Shown: positions 15,289-24,577 of the stretch, piece after piece | How the letters are laid out: each line of letters begins with the position of its first letter | Numbering within the stretch: the first letter of the stretch is position 1 | Assembly (NCBI GenBank): GCA_902799875.1 | Contig: CADCCH010000022.1 | Location: 1-38,696 of the forward strand | Length of the DNA stretch: 38,696 nucleotides | Direction of reading: 5' to 3' | DNA from: an uncultured Bacteroidales bacterium | Lineage (GTDB): Bacteria; Bacteroidota; Bacteroidia; Bacteroidales; Paludibacteraceae | Program-made: the position numbers and the translations under genes | The notes under the pieces: model-generated | Told to the model about the DNA's origin: nothing | The model's input: the letters and a program-made list of their open reading frames with translations, nothing else | Database searches by the model: none

Positions 15289-15379
15289 AATTGTAGGAAT
15301 ATGAGTTTTTTTTCTTGAGCCATTCCGCCTTTTTCTTCTCGTATTCGGCGTAGTGACTCTCTAAATAACCGTCAGCCAT
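15254..15379 (-). CDS. 41-residue small protein conserved in style with Bacteroidales micro-proteins
   Basis: Starts at ATG 15379, one base after ompH ends, and stops at TAG (15254-15256). The protein begins MADGYLESHYAEYEKKKAEWLKKK and ends with a basic tail. Very similar short proteins (MADNYLE...), often mis-annotated as dehydrogenase, are familiar from Bacteroidales genomes. No enzymatic domain can fit. It overlaps the MFS start by 35 bases, and this packing supports it as a real translated gene. Confidence 0.65.
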   Translation of the reverse strand: MADGYLESHYAEYEKKKAEWLKKKNSYSYNYGRKTSKDAAR

Positions 15380-15380
15380 A

Positions 15381-15872
15381 TTACTTAATACCCAGTTCTT
15401 TCTTCACAGCTGCCGTTGCATCAATGGCATCATCACCGATATGCACCATGGCTGCCGAGTCAAAGATATAGGTATAGTGCTCGCGCTCACCGACAGCTTT
15501 GATAGCCTTTGCCAGTTTCTCGTGAACGGGCGCCAACAGTTCCTGTTGTTTTTTCTGGATATCCTGTTCTGCGGTCTGGTAGAAGAGTTGGATACGTTGC
15601 TGCATCTCCTGCAACTCCTGCTGACGGATCTGCTTGATGGCGTCAGCCATCGTAGCCTCTTGTGCCTGATAGTCCTGGTACTTCTTCTGAATCTCCTCGT
15701 TCATAGATGCCAACTGGTTCTCATACTGCGAGTTGATGGTGTCCATTTTCAGTTTTACCTGATTCACTTCCGGCATCTGCGCAAAGAGCTCTTGCGTGTT
15801 GATGTGACCGAATTTCTGTGCGCTGACTGCCAAAGGCAAGATCAGCATAAGGGAAATAATAATCTTTTTCAT
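15381..15872 (-). CDS. OmpH/Skp-family periplasmic chaperone (second of pair)
   Basis: 163 residues. Signal peptide MKKIIISLMLILPLAVSAQ is followed by the OmpH start KFGHINTQELFAQMPEV and a long coiled-coil tentacle region (about 35-125), then a short beta-strand end (YTYIFDSAAMVHIG...DATAAVKKELGIK). Skp trimers hold unfolded outer-membrane proteins on their way to BamA. It lies 17 bases after the other ompH, in the bamA operon. Confidence 0.92.
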   Translation of the reverse strand: MKKIIISLMLILPLAVSAQKFGHINTQELFAQMPEVNQVKLKMDTINSQYENQLASMNEEIQKKYQDYQAQEATMADAIKQIRQQELQEMQQRIQLFYQTAEQDIQKKQQELLAPVHEKLAKAIKAVGEREHYTYIFDSAAMVHIGDDAIDATAAVKKELGIK

Positions 15873-15889
15873 TTTTATATAGTTTTTTG

Positions 15890-16408
15890 TTATTTTGCTC
15901 CTAATTTCTGCAGCACCTGATCGGAGATGTCCAGTTTGGAGGACATATAGATAAGGGCGGGATCGGCAGAACGGTCTTTGACAATCTCGATCCGTTTCTC
16001 GTTAGCCAGGTCCTGGATCGCATTGTAGATCTCATCCTGAATGGGTTTGATCAGCGCTTCGCGCTTCTTATACAGTTCCCCTTCCTGACCGAAATACTTG
16101 CGTTTGAGTTCCAGTACCTCCTGTTCCTTGTCCACGATCTCTTTCTCACGTTGAGCGCGCATGGTCTCCGAGAGGAAGATCTGTTCCGTCTGGTAGTTGG
16201 TTGCCATGACGCGTGCGTCCTGTGCCGCGGCATCGATCTCTTTCTGCCAACGCTTGGAGAGCATCGTCAACTGCTCATTCGCCTGCTCGTACTGCGGCAG
16301 GTTTTTGAGGATATAACTCATGTCGATATACGCTATCGACTGATCTTTAGCAAAAGCCGTGCCAAAAGCCATCACGGCTAATAATAATATATTAAATAAT
16401 CTTTTCAT
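15890..16408 (-). CDS. OmpH/Skp-family periplasmic chaperone (first of pair)
   Basis: 172 residues from ATG 16408, chosen because a signal peptide MKRLFNILLLAVMAFGTAFA follows. The mature part begins KDQSIAYIDMSYILKNLPQY, as in OmpH, then has a helical hairpin and ends DPALIYMSSKLDISDQVLQKLGAK. It is the second chaperone gene after bamA, as is standard for Bacteroidota, where the two paralogues probably form mixed or specialised trimers. Confidence 0.92.
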   Translation of the reverse strand: MKRLFNILLLAVMAFGTAFAKDQSIAYIDMSYILKNLPQYEQANEQLTMLSKRWQKEIDAAAQDARVMATNYQTEQIFLSETMRAQREKEIVDKEQEVLELKRKYFGQEGELYKKREALIKPIQDEIYNAIQDLANEKRIEIVKDRSADPALIYMSSKLDISDQVLQKLGAK

Positions 16409-16417
16409 AATTCTTTT

Positions 16418-16433
16418 TCGTGATCTCGTGATC
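16418..16433. repeat. Two-copy 8-base repeat between bamA and ompH
   Basis: TCGTGATC twice in tandem in the 31-base spacer. With the following ACG it also forms a CGTGATCACG palindrome (16427-16436), so it could be a small operator-like site instead of a member of the longer repeat family. Confidence 0.45.
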
Positions 16434-16439
16434 ACGTTA

Positions 16440-19004
16440 TTATAGTTCTTGTCCGAGCACGAAGTGGAACTGACTTCCGCTGTATTGGTCGGAACCGTTG
16501 ATTTTATCGAAGCCCCAGCCCCAGTCGATACCCAGCAGACCGAACATCGGCAGGAAGATACGCACACCCAGACCGGCAGAACGCTTGAGGTTGAAGGGGT
16601 TATACTCCTCTATATTGGAGAAACAGTTACCGGCCTCCACAAAGACATGCGCCCAGATGGTCGCACTCTGCTCGAGGGTAATCGGGTAACGAAGCTCCAT
16701 GGTGAACTTATTGTACAGATAACCCATGTTACGTCCCGTAGTGACGTCATACGGCGTCAACGAACCCGATGAGTAACCACGCATAGAGACGTACTCGGTG
16801 GCGTAACTGGTGTAAGACGACATACCGTCACCACCCATATAGAAAGTCTCAAACGGCGACTTGAGGTACTGGTTGTAATGACCGAGATAACCGAACTCGG
16901 CACGGGTCATAAGTACCAGTTTGCTATCCTTGGTAAGCGGGGTGAAGACCTTACCGGTAAATTTCCATTTATGGTATTCAATGAGGTGGTATTTCTCATT
17001 GTTCGTCATCTGCGAATAGTCCGCAGGGAAGAAGAGCGACCAAGGTGGTGTCAACTTAACACCCAAGGTAAACTGACTACCACGACGGGTATAGATGGGG
17101 TTATCGATGGACGAACGGCTGAGTTGGAGGTTGAGTGCCAGGTTATGACTCGTTCCGTCTGAGATCAGCAGGTACGGCCAGTCTTTCATCATATACATCT
17201 GGTAACTGAGCTCACCGTAGAACGCAAAATAGTCGTCCGGCCAACGCAGACGTTTACCGTAACCGAGCGACACACCGAGGGTACGGAGGTACTTGTCCCT
17301 GTCGGCTTCTGACTCCGCCAACTGCTGGTAGTAATTGCTGTTACCGGAGTAGTAGTAATAACTCGAATAGGTGTTATAGAGGTTCTGGTAAGCCTTCTGG
17401 TAACGCGACGAGTAACCGGTCTGGTTGGCAAAATAGATGGATGCACTCAGACTGTTCGGTCGCTTACCACCGAGCCAAGGCTCCAAGAAGGAGAGCGAAG
17501 CCTGCGTATAATAGATACCGTTCGTGCGCGCGTTGATGGAGAAGGTCTGACCCTCACCTTGCGGCACAATACGATAGGCTTTTTTGTTAAAGAGGTTCTG
17601 GATGGCGAAGTTGGTGAACTTGAGGCCCAATGAACCCACAAGACCCGTGGCACCCCAACCTAACGAGAACTCAATCTGGTCCGAGGACTTAGTCTCCAGT
17701 TGATAGGTTATATCCACCGTTCCCTCTTCCGGATTCGGTTGGATATCCGGCACCAGTTTCTCCTGATCAAAGTGACCCATCTGCGCCAACTCACGCAACG
17801 AACGCATGATATCCGACTGCGAATAGAGTTGTCCGGGCTTGGTATAGAGTTCGCGGCGAACGACATGCTCATACACACGCGTGTTACCCACGATCTTCAC
17901 CTCATTGATCGTCGCCGGTTTTCCTTCGTACATACGCATCTCGAAATCAATCGAGTCATTGGATACGTTCACCTCCACCGGTTCCACATTGAAGAATAGG
18001 TATCCCCGATCGGTGTACAGTTTGCTCACCGCATCGTCGTCACCCGTCAATCGGTCATTAAGGGTCTTGAGGTTATACACATCACCCGGTTTGACACCCA
18101 GCGTCATATCCAACAACTCGTACGGATAAACGGTGTTGCCCACCCACTTAACCGAACGAACGTAGTACTTATCACCTTCGCTGATGGTCATATAGACATC
18201 GACGCGCGTCGGATCTTCGGGATTCGGTACCACGCTATCGGCTACGATATACGCGTCGCGGTAACCGTACTCGTTGTATTTCTCGATGACGGCCTGTTTG
18301 TCTTTCTCATACAGGTCAGTGACAAATTTCTTAGTGCGGAAGAGGTTGATAATATCATTATCATTCGTCTTCTTCATCGCCTTGTTGATCTGACGATGCG
18401 TCAGGTGCTCGTTACCGGTGATGTAAATTTTCCCTACCTTGGTCTTCACTTTCTTATCGATGCCGACCAGCACCTTGACGTAACCCGGATGATCCTGATC
18501 TGCCTGCTGGATGACATACACTTCGGCGTTATGGAAACCTTTCTCCGCCAGATATTTCTTAATCACCGTCTTGGCATGGTCCTCCACGTTAGGCGTCATC
18601 TGACTTCCTTGCCGGATACCGGCTTTCACTTCCACATCCTCCCGTTCGGACTTCTTGAGTCCTTCGTACTTGACTTCACTGATACGCGGACGTTGCTCTA
18701 ACTCGATCGTGAGCCAGATCTGATTACCTTCTATCTTGGAGGCTTTGATCTTGACATTCGAGAACAGTCCCTGTTTCCAGAACCGTTTGATGGCTTTGGT
18801 AATCTGGTCTCCGGGCACTTCAATCTTATCTCCCACCGCCAGACCGGAGAAGCCGATGAGTACAAAGTCCTCATAGCTGTCCGCGCCTTCCACCTCGATA
18901 CCGGCTATCTCGTAGGTTTTCCGCGACATACCGTATTCAATATCCTGGGCAAAGACCCCGACACTGAATAGCACAAACAATAGTATATTAATGAATCTGT
19001 TCAC
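16440..19004 (-). CDS. bamA: Outer-membrane protein assembly factor BamA
   Basis: 854 residues. The start is taken as GTG at 19004 because a signal peptide ([19 protein letters not shown]) follows at once; it overlaps the uppS stop by 17 bases. Five POTRA-like repeats (about 25-440) with the typical IxxIxIxGN pattern are followed by a 16-strand barrel ending in FHFVLGQEL. The lid-loop motif MRGYSSG (V/IRGF/Y class) and a [10 protein letters not shown] strand are visible. It inserts outer-membrane beta-barrels. Followed by the two chaperone genes that feed it. Confidence 0.95.
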   Translation of the reverse strand: MNRFINILLFVLFSVGVFAQDIEYGMSRKTYEIAGIEVEGADSYEDFVLIGFSGLAVGDKIEVPGDQITKAIKRFWKQGLFSNVKIKASKIEGNQIWLTIELEQRPRISEVKYEGLKKSEREDVEVKAGIRQGSQMTPNVEDHAKTVIKKYLAEKGFHNAEVYVIQQADQDHPGYVKVLVGIDKKVKTKVGKIYITGNEHLTHRQINKAMKKTNDNDIINLFRTKKFVTDLYEKDKQAVIEKYNEYGYRDAYIVADSVVPNPEDPTRVDVYMTISEGDKYYVRSVKWVGNTVYPYELLDMTLGVKPGDVYNLKTLNDRLTGDDDAVSKLYTDRGYLFFNVEPVEVNVSNDSIDFEMRMYEGKPATINEVKIVGNTRVYEHVVRRELYTKPGQLYSQSDIMRSLRELAQMGHFDQEKLVPDIQPNPEEGTVDITYQLETKSSDQIEFSLGWGATGLVGSLGLKFTNFAIQNLFNKKAYRIVPQGEGQTFSINARTNGIYYTQASLSFLEPWLGGKRPNSLSASIYFANQTGYSSRYQKAYQNLYNTYSSYYYYSGNSNYYQQLAESEADRDKYLRTLGVSLGYGKRLRWPDDYFAFYGELSYQMYMMKDWPYLLISDGTSHNLALNLQLSRSSIDNPIYTRRGSQFTLGVKLTPPWSLFFPADYSQMTNNEKYHLIEYHKWKFTGKVFTPLTKDSKLVLMTRAEFGYLGHYNQYLKSPFETFYMGGDGMSSYTSYATEYVSMRGYSSGSLTPYDVTTGRNMGYLYNKFTMELRYPITLEQSATIWAHVFVEAGNCFSNIEEYNPFNLKRSAGLGVRIFLPMFGLLGIDWGWGFDKINGSDQYSGSQFHFVLGQEL

Positions 19005-19728
19005 TCGTTTTCCCAAATCTACGTTCACGTTTCTGATAATCAACAATGGCCTTATAAAACTCCTCTTCCGTAAACTCCGGCCAGAGACAATCGGTGAAGT
19101 ACAACTCACTGTACGCCAGTTGCCACAAGAGGAAATTGCTGATGCGGTACTCACCGCTGGTACGGATCAGCAGGTCCGGATCAGGCATGTTGCAGGTGGT
19201 CATGAGCGAACTGACTAACTGCTCGTTCACCTCTTCGGCACGCAGCGCACCTTTCTGCGCACGATGTACTGCTTCACGCATCGCTTCGGTGATCTCCCAA
19301 CGAGCCGAATAACTGAGGGCAATGACCATCGTCAGACCGGTGTTCTTACTGGTCTGCTCAATACAACCGAGGAATTTCTGTTTTGTTCCTTCCGGAAGAC
19401 GCTCGATGTCACCGATGGTCTGCAAGCGTACGTTGTTGTTCATCAGCGTCGGTGTCTCCTTCACGATCGTATCCACGAGCAAGGTCATCAGTGCATCCAC
19501 CTCCTCTTTGGGGCGGTTCCAGTTCTCCGTACTGAAGGTGTACAACGTCAGGTACTCGATACCCAGTTCCGTAGCAGCTACAGTGATGTTATGTACCGTT
19601 TGGACACCTTGTTTATGTCCGTACATTCGTGCCAGACCTTGTTTCTTGGCCCAACGTCCGTTACCGTCCATGATAATCGCCACATGGCGCGGCAGACGTT
19701 CTTTGTCTATTTGTGTTTTATAATCCAT
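18988..19728 (-). CDS. uppS: Undecaprenyl diphosphate synthase (isoprenyl transferase)
   Basis: 246 residues from ATG 19728. Cis-prenyltransferase that makes the C55 lipid carrier for cell-wall synthesis. Motifs: [17 protein letters not shown] (catalytic aspartate), [25 protein letters not shown] and [25 protein letters not shown] (quoted in parts of the full match). An extended reading from 19779 would run back into the upstream gene and adds no conserved sequence. Placed between DUF6089 and bamA, the usual Bacteroidota order. Confidence 0.96.
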   Translation of the reverse strand: MDYKTQIDKERLPRHVAIIMDGNGRWAKKQGLARMYGHKQGVQTVHNITVAATELGIEYLTLYTFSTENWNRPKEEVDALMTLLVDTIVKETPTLMNNNVRLQTIGDIERLPEGTKQKFLGCIEQTSKNTGLTMVIALSYSARWEITEAMREAVHRAQKGALRAEEVNEQLVSSLMTTCNMPDPDLLIRTSGEYRISNFLLWQLAYSELYFTDCLWPEFTEEEFYKAIVDYQKRERRFGKTSEQIH

Positions 19729-19732
19729 GTTC

Positions 19733-20413
19733 TTACCAATTACAAATCTTGCAAGCTTTCTTTGCCCTTGCAAATTCAAATACGATGCCGGCAGTCAACA
19801 TACCGGTCACATCGCAGTTCATCCAGTTTGATCCGTTCAGATGATGCGTATCATTCAAAGAACTCTGTCCCTCCAAATCATCCGCGAAATAGATATTATG
19901 CTGCCAGGCGATGTTCAGACCCACGCGCTCATGAAACTTCCACTTGAATCCGATACCAAGAGGTACATACCCGGAGGCAGTCATTGTTCCTTCATTCACC
20001 CCGTTATACACACCCGCTCCGAGTCCGGCAAAGATATACGGCGTATAGGGTTTGATGCGGCGGTTGTTCTTATCGGCTTCCCCGAACGGCAGAAAATTAA
20101 ACTCTGCCATTACGTCCACGTTGTACAAACGATTGGACCACTTTTCATTGAGCCGTTCGCTGTTCATCGTGTACTTGTCCCCGATGATACGCTGACCGCT
20201 GAACTTCGCCTGAATCGCCCAGCGTTTGGTGAACTTATACCGAAAATGTGCACCGTACGCCTCACGCGGGTTCATGAAGATATGCGGTGTCGCATCTCCC
20301 ACATAATATCCACAACCGCCCTGCAGACCAAACTCACACAGGAAAGGCTGACCTTGACTGAAAACCGTCGTACTCAGTACGGATAATAACACTATGTATA
20401 TAACTCGTTTCAA
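19733..20413 (-). CDS. DUF6089-type outer-membrane protein
   Basis: 226 residues. Signal peptide [20 protein letters not shown] is followed by an eight-strand-like beta-barrel with alternating aromatic strands ([75 protein letters not shown]). This gene type regularly precedes uppS-bamA in Bacteroidota. Its function is unknown; a role in envelope biogenesis is inferred from place. Ends with a cysteine-containing KKACKICNW tail. It overlaps radA by four bases. Confidence 0.85.
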   Translation of the reverse strand: MKRVIYIVLLSVLSTTVFSQGQPFLCEFGLQGGCGYYVGDATPHIFMNPREAYGAHFRYKFTKRWAIQAKFSGQRIIGDKYTMNSERLNEKWSNRLYNVDVMAEFNFLPFGEADKNNRRIKPYTPYIFAGLGAGVYNGVNEGTMTASGYVPLGIGFKWKFHERVGLNIAWQHNIYFADDLEGQSSLNDTHHLNGSNWMNCDVTGMLTAGIVFEFARAKKACKICNW

Positions 20414-21765
20414 CTCTTAATCAACAATCTAAATGCGTCCGTGACGCGTTTGACGCCCACCACTTCAATGCGGAATCGTTTACTATCCACCTTTTGTTCC
20501 GCAGGAATAAGAATTCGTTTGAATCCTAATTTCTCTGCCTCCGCGATCCGCTGCTCAATGCGGTTGACCGGACGTATCTCACCGGCAAGTCCCACTTCAC
20601 CACACAAACAAGTCGATGCATCGAGTGCGATATCCATGTTACTACTCAACACCGCTGCCAGTACCGCCAGGTCAATTGCCGGATCCTGCACACGCAGTCC
20701 GCCGGCTATATTGAGGAACACATCTTTCTGCAGCAACTTAAACCCTACCCGCTTCTCCAGCACTGCCAGCAACATATTGAGTCGTCTGCCGTCAAAACCG
20801 GTCGAGGAACGTTGCGGTGTACCGTACGCTGCGGTGGAAACCAGTGCCTGCACTTCAATCAAGAACGGTCTTACACCTTCCACAGCCGCAGCTATCGCGA
20901 TACCGGACAGTCCTTCTCGTGAGGTAGAGAGCAGCAGTTCCGAGGGGTTTGTTACTTCGCGCAACCCATCCTGCCGCATCTCGTAGATACCTAACTCGGA
21001 GGTTGAACCGAAACGGTTCTTCTGCGCCCGTAGGATACGGTACATGTTATGTTGGTCTCCCTCAAACTGCAGCACCGTGTCCACGATATGCTCCAGTACT
21101 TTGGGGCCTGCCAGCGAACCTTCCTTATTGATATGACCGATGATGATGAAAGGAATATTGCGTGTCTTGGCGAACTCTAAAATCCGTGCCGCACACTCGC
21201 GCACCTGACTCAACGAACCGATGGTCGCATCGATGGCATCTGTACCGATGGTCTGAATCGAGTCTATCACCACAATCTCCGGCTCCAGATCCTTCACCTG
21301 TTCCAGGATACGTTCGAGGGATGTCTCGGCAGATATATAGAGGTTCTCCGCGTTACCGGCAAGCCGTTCGGCACGTAACTTAAGTTGCTGCGCCGACTCC
21401 TCACCCGAAGCGTAGAAAGTCTTGCGTTCGCCCTGCTGCATCAATACCTGCAACGCCAGTGTCGATTTACCGATACCCGGTTCACCGCCCAGCAACACCA
21501 GACTCCCCGGTACGAGACCACCACCTAACACACGGTTGAACTCGCCGTTGTGCATATCGATCCGGATCTCGTGCGTTGCTTGTACGTCCTGAAGACGTTG
21601 AGGACGGGTGTCGCGGAACTTTCGACTTTCCACTTTCGTCTTTCCACTCTCCACGATCTCCTCTTCATACGTTCCCCACTCACCGCAGACCGGACAACGA
21701 CCGAGCATCTGCGGGGCTTTGGCCCCACAGGACGAACAGACATATTGTATCGTTGCTTTTGCCAT
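20410..21765 (-). CDS. radA: DNA repair ATPase RadA/Sms
   Basis: 451 residues. A zinc finger C10-x2-C13...C24-x2-C27 is followed by a RecA-like ATPase with Walker A GGEPGIGKST (93-102), Walker B IVVIDS, the RadA signature KNRFGS, and a LonC-like C-terminal domain. It processes recombination intermediates and drives branch migration in recombinational repair. A heptamer repeat (21620-21654) encodes ESGKTKVESRK between the zinc finger and the ATPase, a spot that tolerates variable linkers. Start overlaps the rnz stop by one base (TGATG). Confidence 0.96.
   Translation of the reverse strand: MAKATIQYVCSSCGAKAPQMLGRCPVCGEWGTYEEEIVESGKTKVESRKFRDTRPQRLQDVQATHEIRIDMHNGEFNRVLGGGLVPGSLVLLGGEPGIGKSTLALQVLMQQGERKTFYASGEESAQQLKLRAERLAGNAENLYISAETSLERILEQVKDLEPEIVVIDSIQTIGTDAIDATIGSLSQVRECAARILEFAKTRNIPFIIIGHINKEGSLAGPKVLEHIVDTVLQFEGDQHNMYRILRAQKNRFGSTSELGIYEMRQDGLREVTNPSELLLSTSREGLSGIAIAAAVEGVRPFLIEVQALVSTAAYGTPQRSSTGFDGRRLNMLLAVLEKRVGFKLLQKDVFLNIAGGLRVQDPAIDLAVLAAVLSSNMDIALDASTCLCGEVGLAGEIRPVNRIEQRIAEAEKLGFKRILIPAEQKVDSKRFRIEVVGVKRVTDAFRLLIKS
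21620..21654. repeat. Heptamer repeat in the radA linker
   Basis: Five units TTTCGAC, TTTCCAC, TTTCGTC, TTTCCAC, TCTCCAC. Confidence 0.88.
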
Positions 21766-22574
21766 CAGATTTCTATTACGTTGTTTTCCTCTGCGAGGAT
21801 GGTGTTATCAAATATCGGTTTGGCTTCATTGAGGAAGAGCGAATGGTCTTCGACCCGTGCACTGTAGTGACCCAAAATCAGTTTGCCCACATTCGCCATC
21901 TTGGCAATCGTAGCCGCTTCCGCAGCTGTCGAGTGCTTAACCTCTTTGCTGCGTGTGCCGTGTGCTTTCAAAAACGTGGACTCATGATAGAGGGCCTCCA
22001 CGCCTTCGATGATCGGCACGATCTTCTCCGAATACTGGGTGTCCGAACAATAGGCGTAGCGCTTGGTGGTCACGTACTCGAACGAACCGTCCTCTTTCTT
22101 CACCCGACGCGTCTCCTTGAAAAGGAACCCGCAGGTCGGCACACCGTGTTTCAACGGAATCGTCTCCACACTCACTGTCCGATCCTCGTAGATCACTTCG
22201 TGCTTACGCGGGTTGATGGGATGGAAGATGATGTCATACTCACGGTCGTTGGCATGGTAGTCCAAGAGCGGTTGGAGCAACTTCTCCAAATCCGGTTGGG
22301 CGTATATATGCATCGGTTGCGTACGCTTGAGCATACCCAGCGTCGTCAGCAGACCAATCAGACCGAAACAATGGTCCCCATGCAGGTGCGAAATAAAAAT
22401 GTTATACAGACGCGCCGTACGGATACCCAGTTTCTGCATGGTCAGGATCACGCCCTCCCCGCAGTCCACCAGGAACCGCTTGTCGCCTATATCCACTAAC
22501 TGCGCCGAGGGAGACGTGGTCTTCGTCGGCTTGGCACTTCCGCACCCTAATATGGTTACCTTAGCTTCGCTCAC
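21765..22574 (-). CDS. rnz: Ribonuclease Z
   Basis: 269 residues beginning at GTG 22574 (V/M-SEAKVTILGCGSA). Metallo-beta-lactamase fold tRNA 3' endonuclease. The zinc motif FISHLHGDHCFG gives H63, H65, D67, H68, and further ligands appear in HESTF and LGHYSAR. The flexible exosite arm lies around 150-180. It removes 3' trailers from tRNA precursors, relevant here because three of the four tRNA genes do not encode CCA. The GTG start lies directly after a heptamer repeat that fills the spacer to DUF4954. Confidence 0.94.
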   Translation of the reverse strand: MSEAKVTILGCGSAKPTKTTSPSAQLVDIGDKRFLVDCGEGVILTMQKLGIRTARLYNIFISHLHGDHCFGLIGLLTTLGMLKRTQPMHIYAQPDLEKLLQPLLDYHANDREYDIIFHPINPRKHEVIYEDRTVSVETIPLKHGVPTCGFLFKETRRVKKEDGSFEYVTTKRYAYCSDTQYSEKIVPIIEGVEALYHESTFLKAHGTRSKEVKHSTAAEAATIAKMANVGKLILGHYSARVEDHSLFLNEAKPIFDNTILAEENNVIEI

Positions 22575-22575
22575 C

Positions 22576-22603
22576 TTTAAACTCTAAACTTTAAACTTTA
22601 AAC
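22576..22603. repeat. Heptamer repeat filling the DUF4954-rnz spacer
   Basis: Four units TTTAAAC, TCTAAAC, TTTAAAC, TTTAAAC. It covers the DUF4954 stop codon at one end and abuts the GTG start of rnz at the other. Confidence 0.88.
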
Positions 22604-24574
22604 TTGACTCAATTGGGCGAGTACTTTATCGCCTAATTGAGTCTTTTTCTCTATATGTTCGAGTACCGCCTTAACGAAGGAGTTGGACTCAAACGAACCG
22701 CGTACTTCCTCAAAGTCCGCCTGTGCCTGCGAGCGATCACCGTCCACACCGAAACCGGTCTGGCTGTTGAGATCGAACTCCTTGCGGGCATCGTTATAAA
22801 CCATCTTATCGAGGTTCACTACGGCTGTCTGCCAATCGGTTACCGTACGCTTAATCTGCTCTAGCGTCACATCTGCCACCTTGCAACCCCATACTTGCTC
22901 CAGGTGCTCCAGTGCCCAGGTCCACTCGTACGAGTAGTAGTTGGCGTGCATCTCTTCCATGCGTGCCTGGATAGCTTCCAGACTCAACGCACCGGCTTCG
23001 ATATCGTCCAGCAGACGACTCACGGCGCTACGGGGAGCAATCAGACCGGCGAGGTCCACCCAGAGACCGGAACCGATCTCAGTATCCGGTTGCAGTGCCT
23101 TGCGCAACTCGTCCAACGAATGCCACTCGGTTTGCTCCAGACGGCTGATGAGACTGTTGCCCAAGAACTTCTGAATACCAATCGTATAGAGTTCGCAACC
23201 GTGCTTGAGGGAGCTGTTGCGGATCTTGCAGTTGCGGTAGCCATATACTTCGGTGTTCTCTCCGCTCAGTGCCACCAACTCATTGAGCACCTCGCGTCCA
23301 CGCCACATTTTCTGCACCGTGTACGGGCTCAAGAGGTTGAAATTGATCAAGTCAATCTTATGCGGATCCTTGCGGTTGTCACGTTTCGGCCATTTCTGTG
23401 CGTCACGGATCGTACCTACGGTACGCAGGTTTGCACCCGGCACGAGATAACTCTCCGATTGGTTCTCTATCAGGTACGAGAACGGCAGATCGGATGTGTC
23501 CGCATGGTGGGTATGACGACCCATCACGAGCGAGAAAGCACCGATCTTCGACGGCCAGAGCAGATAACTGTCACTCGTCGTCTTCGAACCGCGCTCCGCC
23601 AGACCCTGATGGATCGGACCAAGTTTGTACATGTGGTTCGATTGGTTACTACCCGAACCGGCGTTCATAAACGAGAACATACCGGCGATGAGCAACGTAC
23701 TCTTATGGTGGGTCACGGTATACGGACCGGCGAAGATCGCACAGGCCTCTCCGTGCATACCCTGGCAGTTGGAGAAGAACAGACTCTCTCCCGCCGAATA
23801 GTGCTTATCAAAGATACAACCCTGGCCGACAAAACACTTGTCCACCAGCGTTGAGTCACCGATTTCCACACCCGAAGCGATGATGAAATCTGTGCACTTG
23901 ACACCGCTGCCCAAACGTACCGGAGCGGACTCGTTGGAGTTGACTGTTCCGTTCTTGAGACGACTCACACCGGTCAGTTCGGCATAGTCACCGACCCAAA
24001 CGTTCTTGATCGAACCGCAATTCAGGATCCGTACGTGTTCACCGATGAAACCTACCTCCGAAGCCCGCTCTTCTGCATACGCATCGATCATCCGCTCCAA
24101 AGCATGGATCATCTTCGGACGGTGACGATAGAGCGTCAGGATATACGCCAGACTCGCACTCAACTCATTGAAGATAGGAATCTCGCGACCACCGCCTTCG
24201 TTCATCACCGGTACCCGTACGCCGTTACCAAACGTGGTCTTGCCGTCCACGAGGATGGCGTTGACGTTCTCGATACAGGTGTTACGACCGATACGGTAGT
24301 TAGCGATATAGTTGTGGATATTGTACAAATGACAATCATCCCCCACCTCCACGTTATGCAAGGTCGCGTTGTAGATACCCGAGTGAATCTTCAATCCACC
24401 CGGCAACTCGATCTCACGGTGAAAAGCTCCGATCTTGTTATGTCCGGAGAAACGGGTATGATGCACGTACTGCGCCTCAAAATCTTGAGCCACCTCCACG
24501 TCCGCCCAGTTCGTCGCCGAGCAACCCGTCGCTTCCAGTTGCGCAATTTCTTGCGCGGTTAGTTTACGGAACAT
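22598..24574 (-). CDS. DUF4954 family protein (left-handed beta-helix, function unknown)
   Basis: 658 residues. The first two thirds contain hexapeptide-like repeats of a left-handed parallel beta-helix (for example YNATLHNVEVGDDCHLYNIHNY, and VSRLKNGTV...IASGVEIGDSTLVDKCFVGQGC, quoted in parts), as in nucleotidyl- and acyltransferases. The C-terminal 200 residues are helical with many Trp and Glu. DUF4954 is a family largely confined to Bacteroidota, and no activity is known to me. A sugar-nucleotide or acyl transfer role would be guesswork. Three bases after dnaN, so co-expressed with it. Confidence 0.88.
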   Translation of the reverse strand: MFRKLTAQEIAQLEATGCSATNWADVEVAQDFEAQYVHHTRFSGHNKIGAFHREIELPGGLKIHSGIYNATLHNVEVGDDCHLYNIHNYIANYRIGRNTCIENVNAILVDGKTTFGNGVRVPVMNEGGGREIPIFNELSASLAYILTLYRHRPKMIHALERMIDAYAEERASEVGFIGEHVRILNCGSIKNVWVGDYAELTGVSRLKNGTVNSNESAPVRLGSGVKCTDFIIASGVEIGDSTLVDKCFVGQGCIFDKHYSAGESLFFSNCQGMHGEACAIFAGPYTVTHHKSTLLIAGMFSFMNAGSGSNQSNHMYKLGPIHQGLAERGSKTTSDSYLLWPSKIGAFSLVMGRHTHHADTSDLPFSYLIENQSESYLVPGANLRTVGTIRDAQKWPKRDNRKDPHKIDLINFNLLSPYTVQKMWRGREVLNELVALSGENTEVYGYRNCKIRNSSLKHGCELYTIGIQKFLGNSLISRLEQTEWHSLDELRKALQPDTEIGSGLWVDLAGLIAPRSAVSRLLDDIEAGALSLEAIQARMEEMHANYYSYEWTWALEHLEQVWGCKVADVTLEQIKRTVTDWQTAVVNLDKMVYNDARKEFDLNSQTGFGVDGDRSQAQADFEEVRGSFESNSFVKAVLEHIEKKTQLGDKVLAQLSQV

Positions 24575-24577
24575 AGA

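Noticed and set aside
22895..23854. Plus-strand open frame of 319 codons
   Set aside because: Antisense to DUF4954, with no start signal or recognisable domain.
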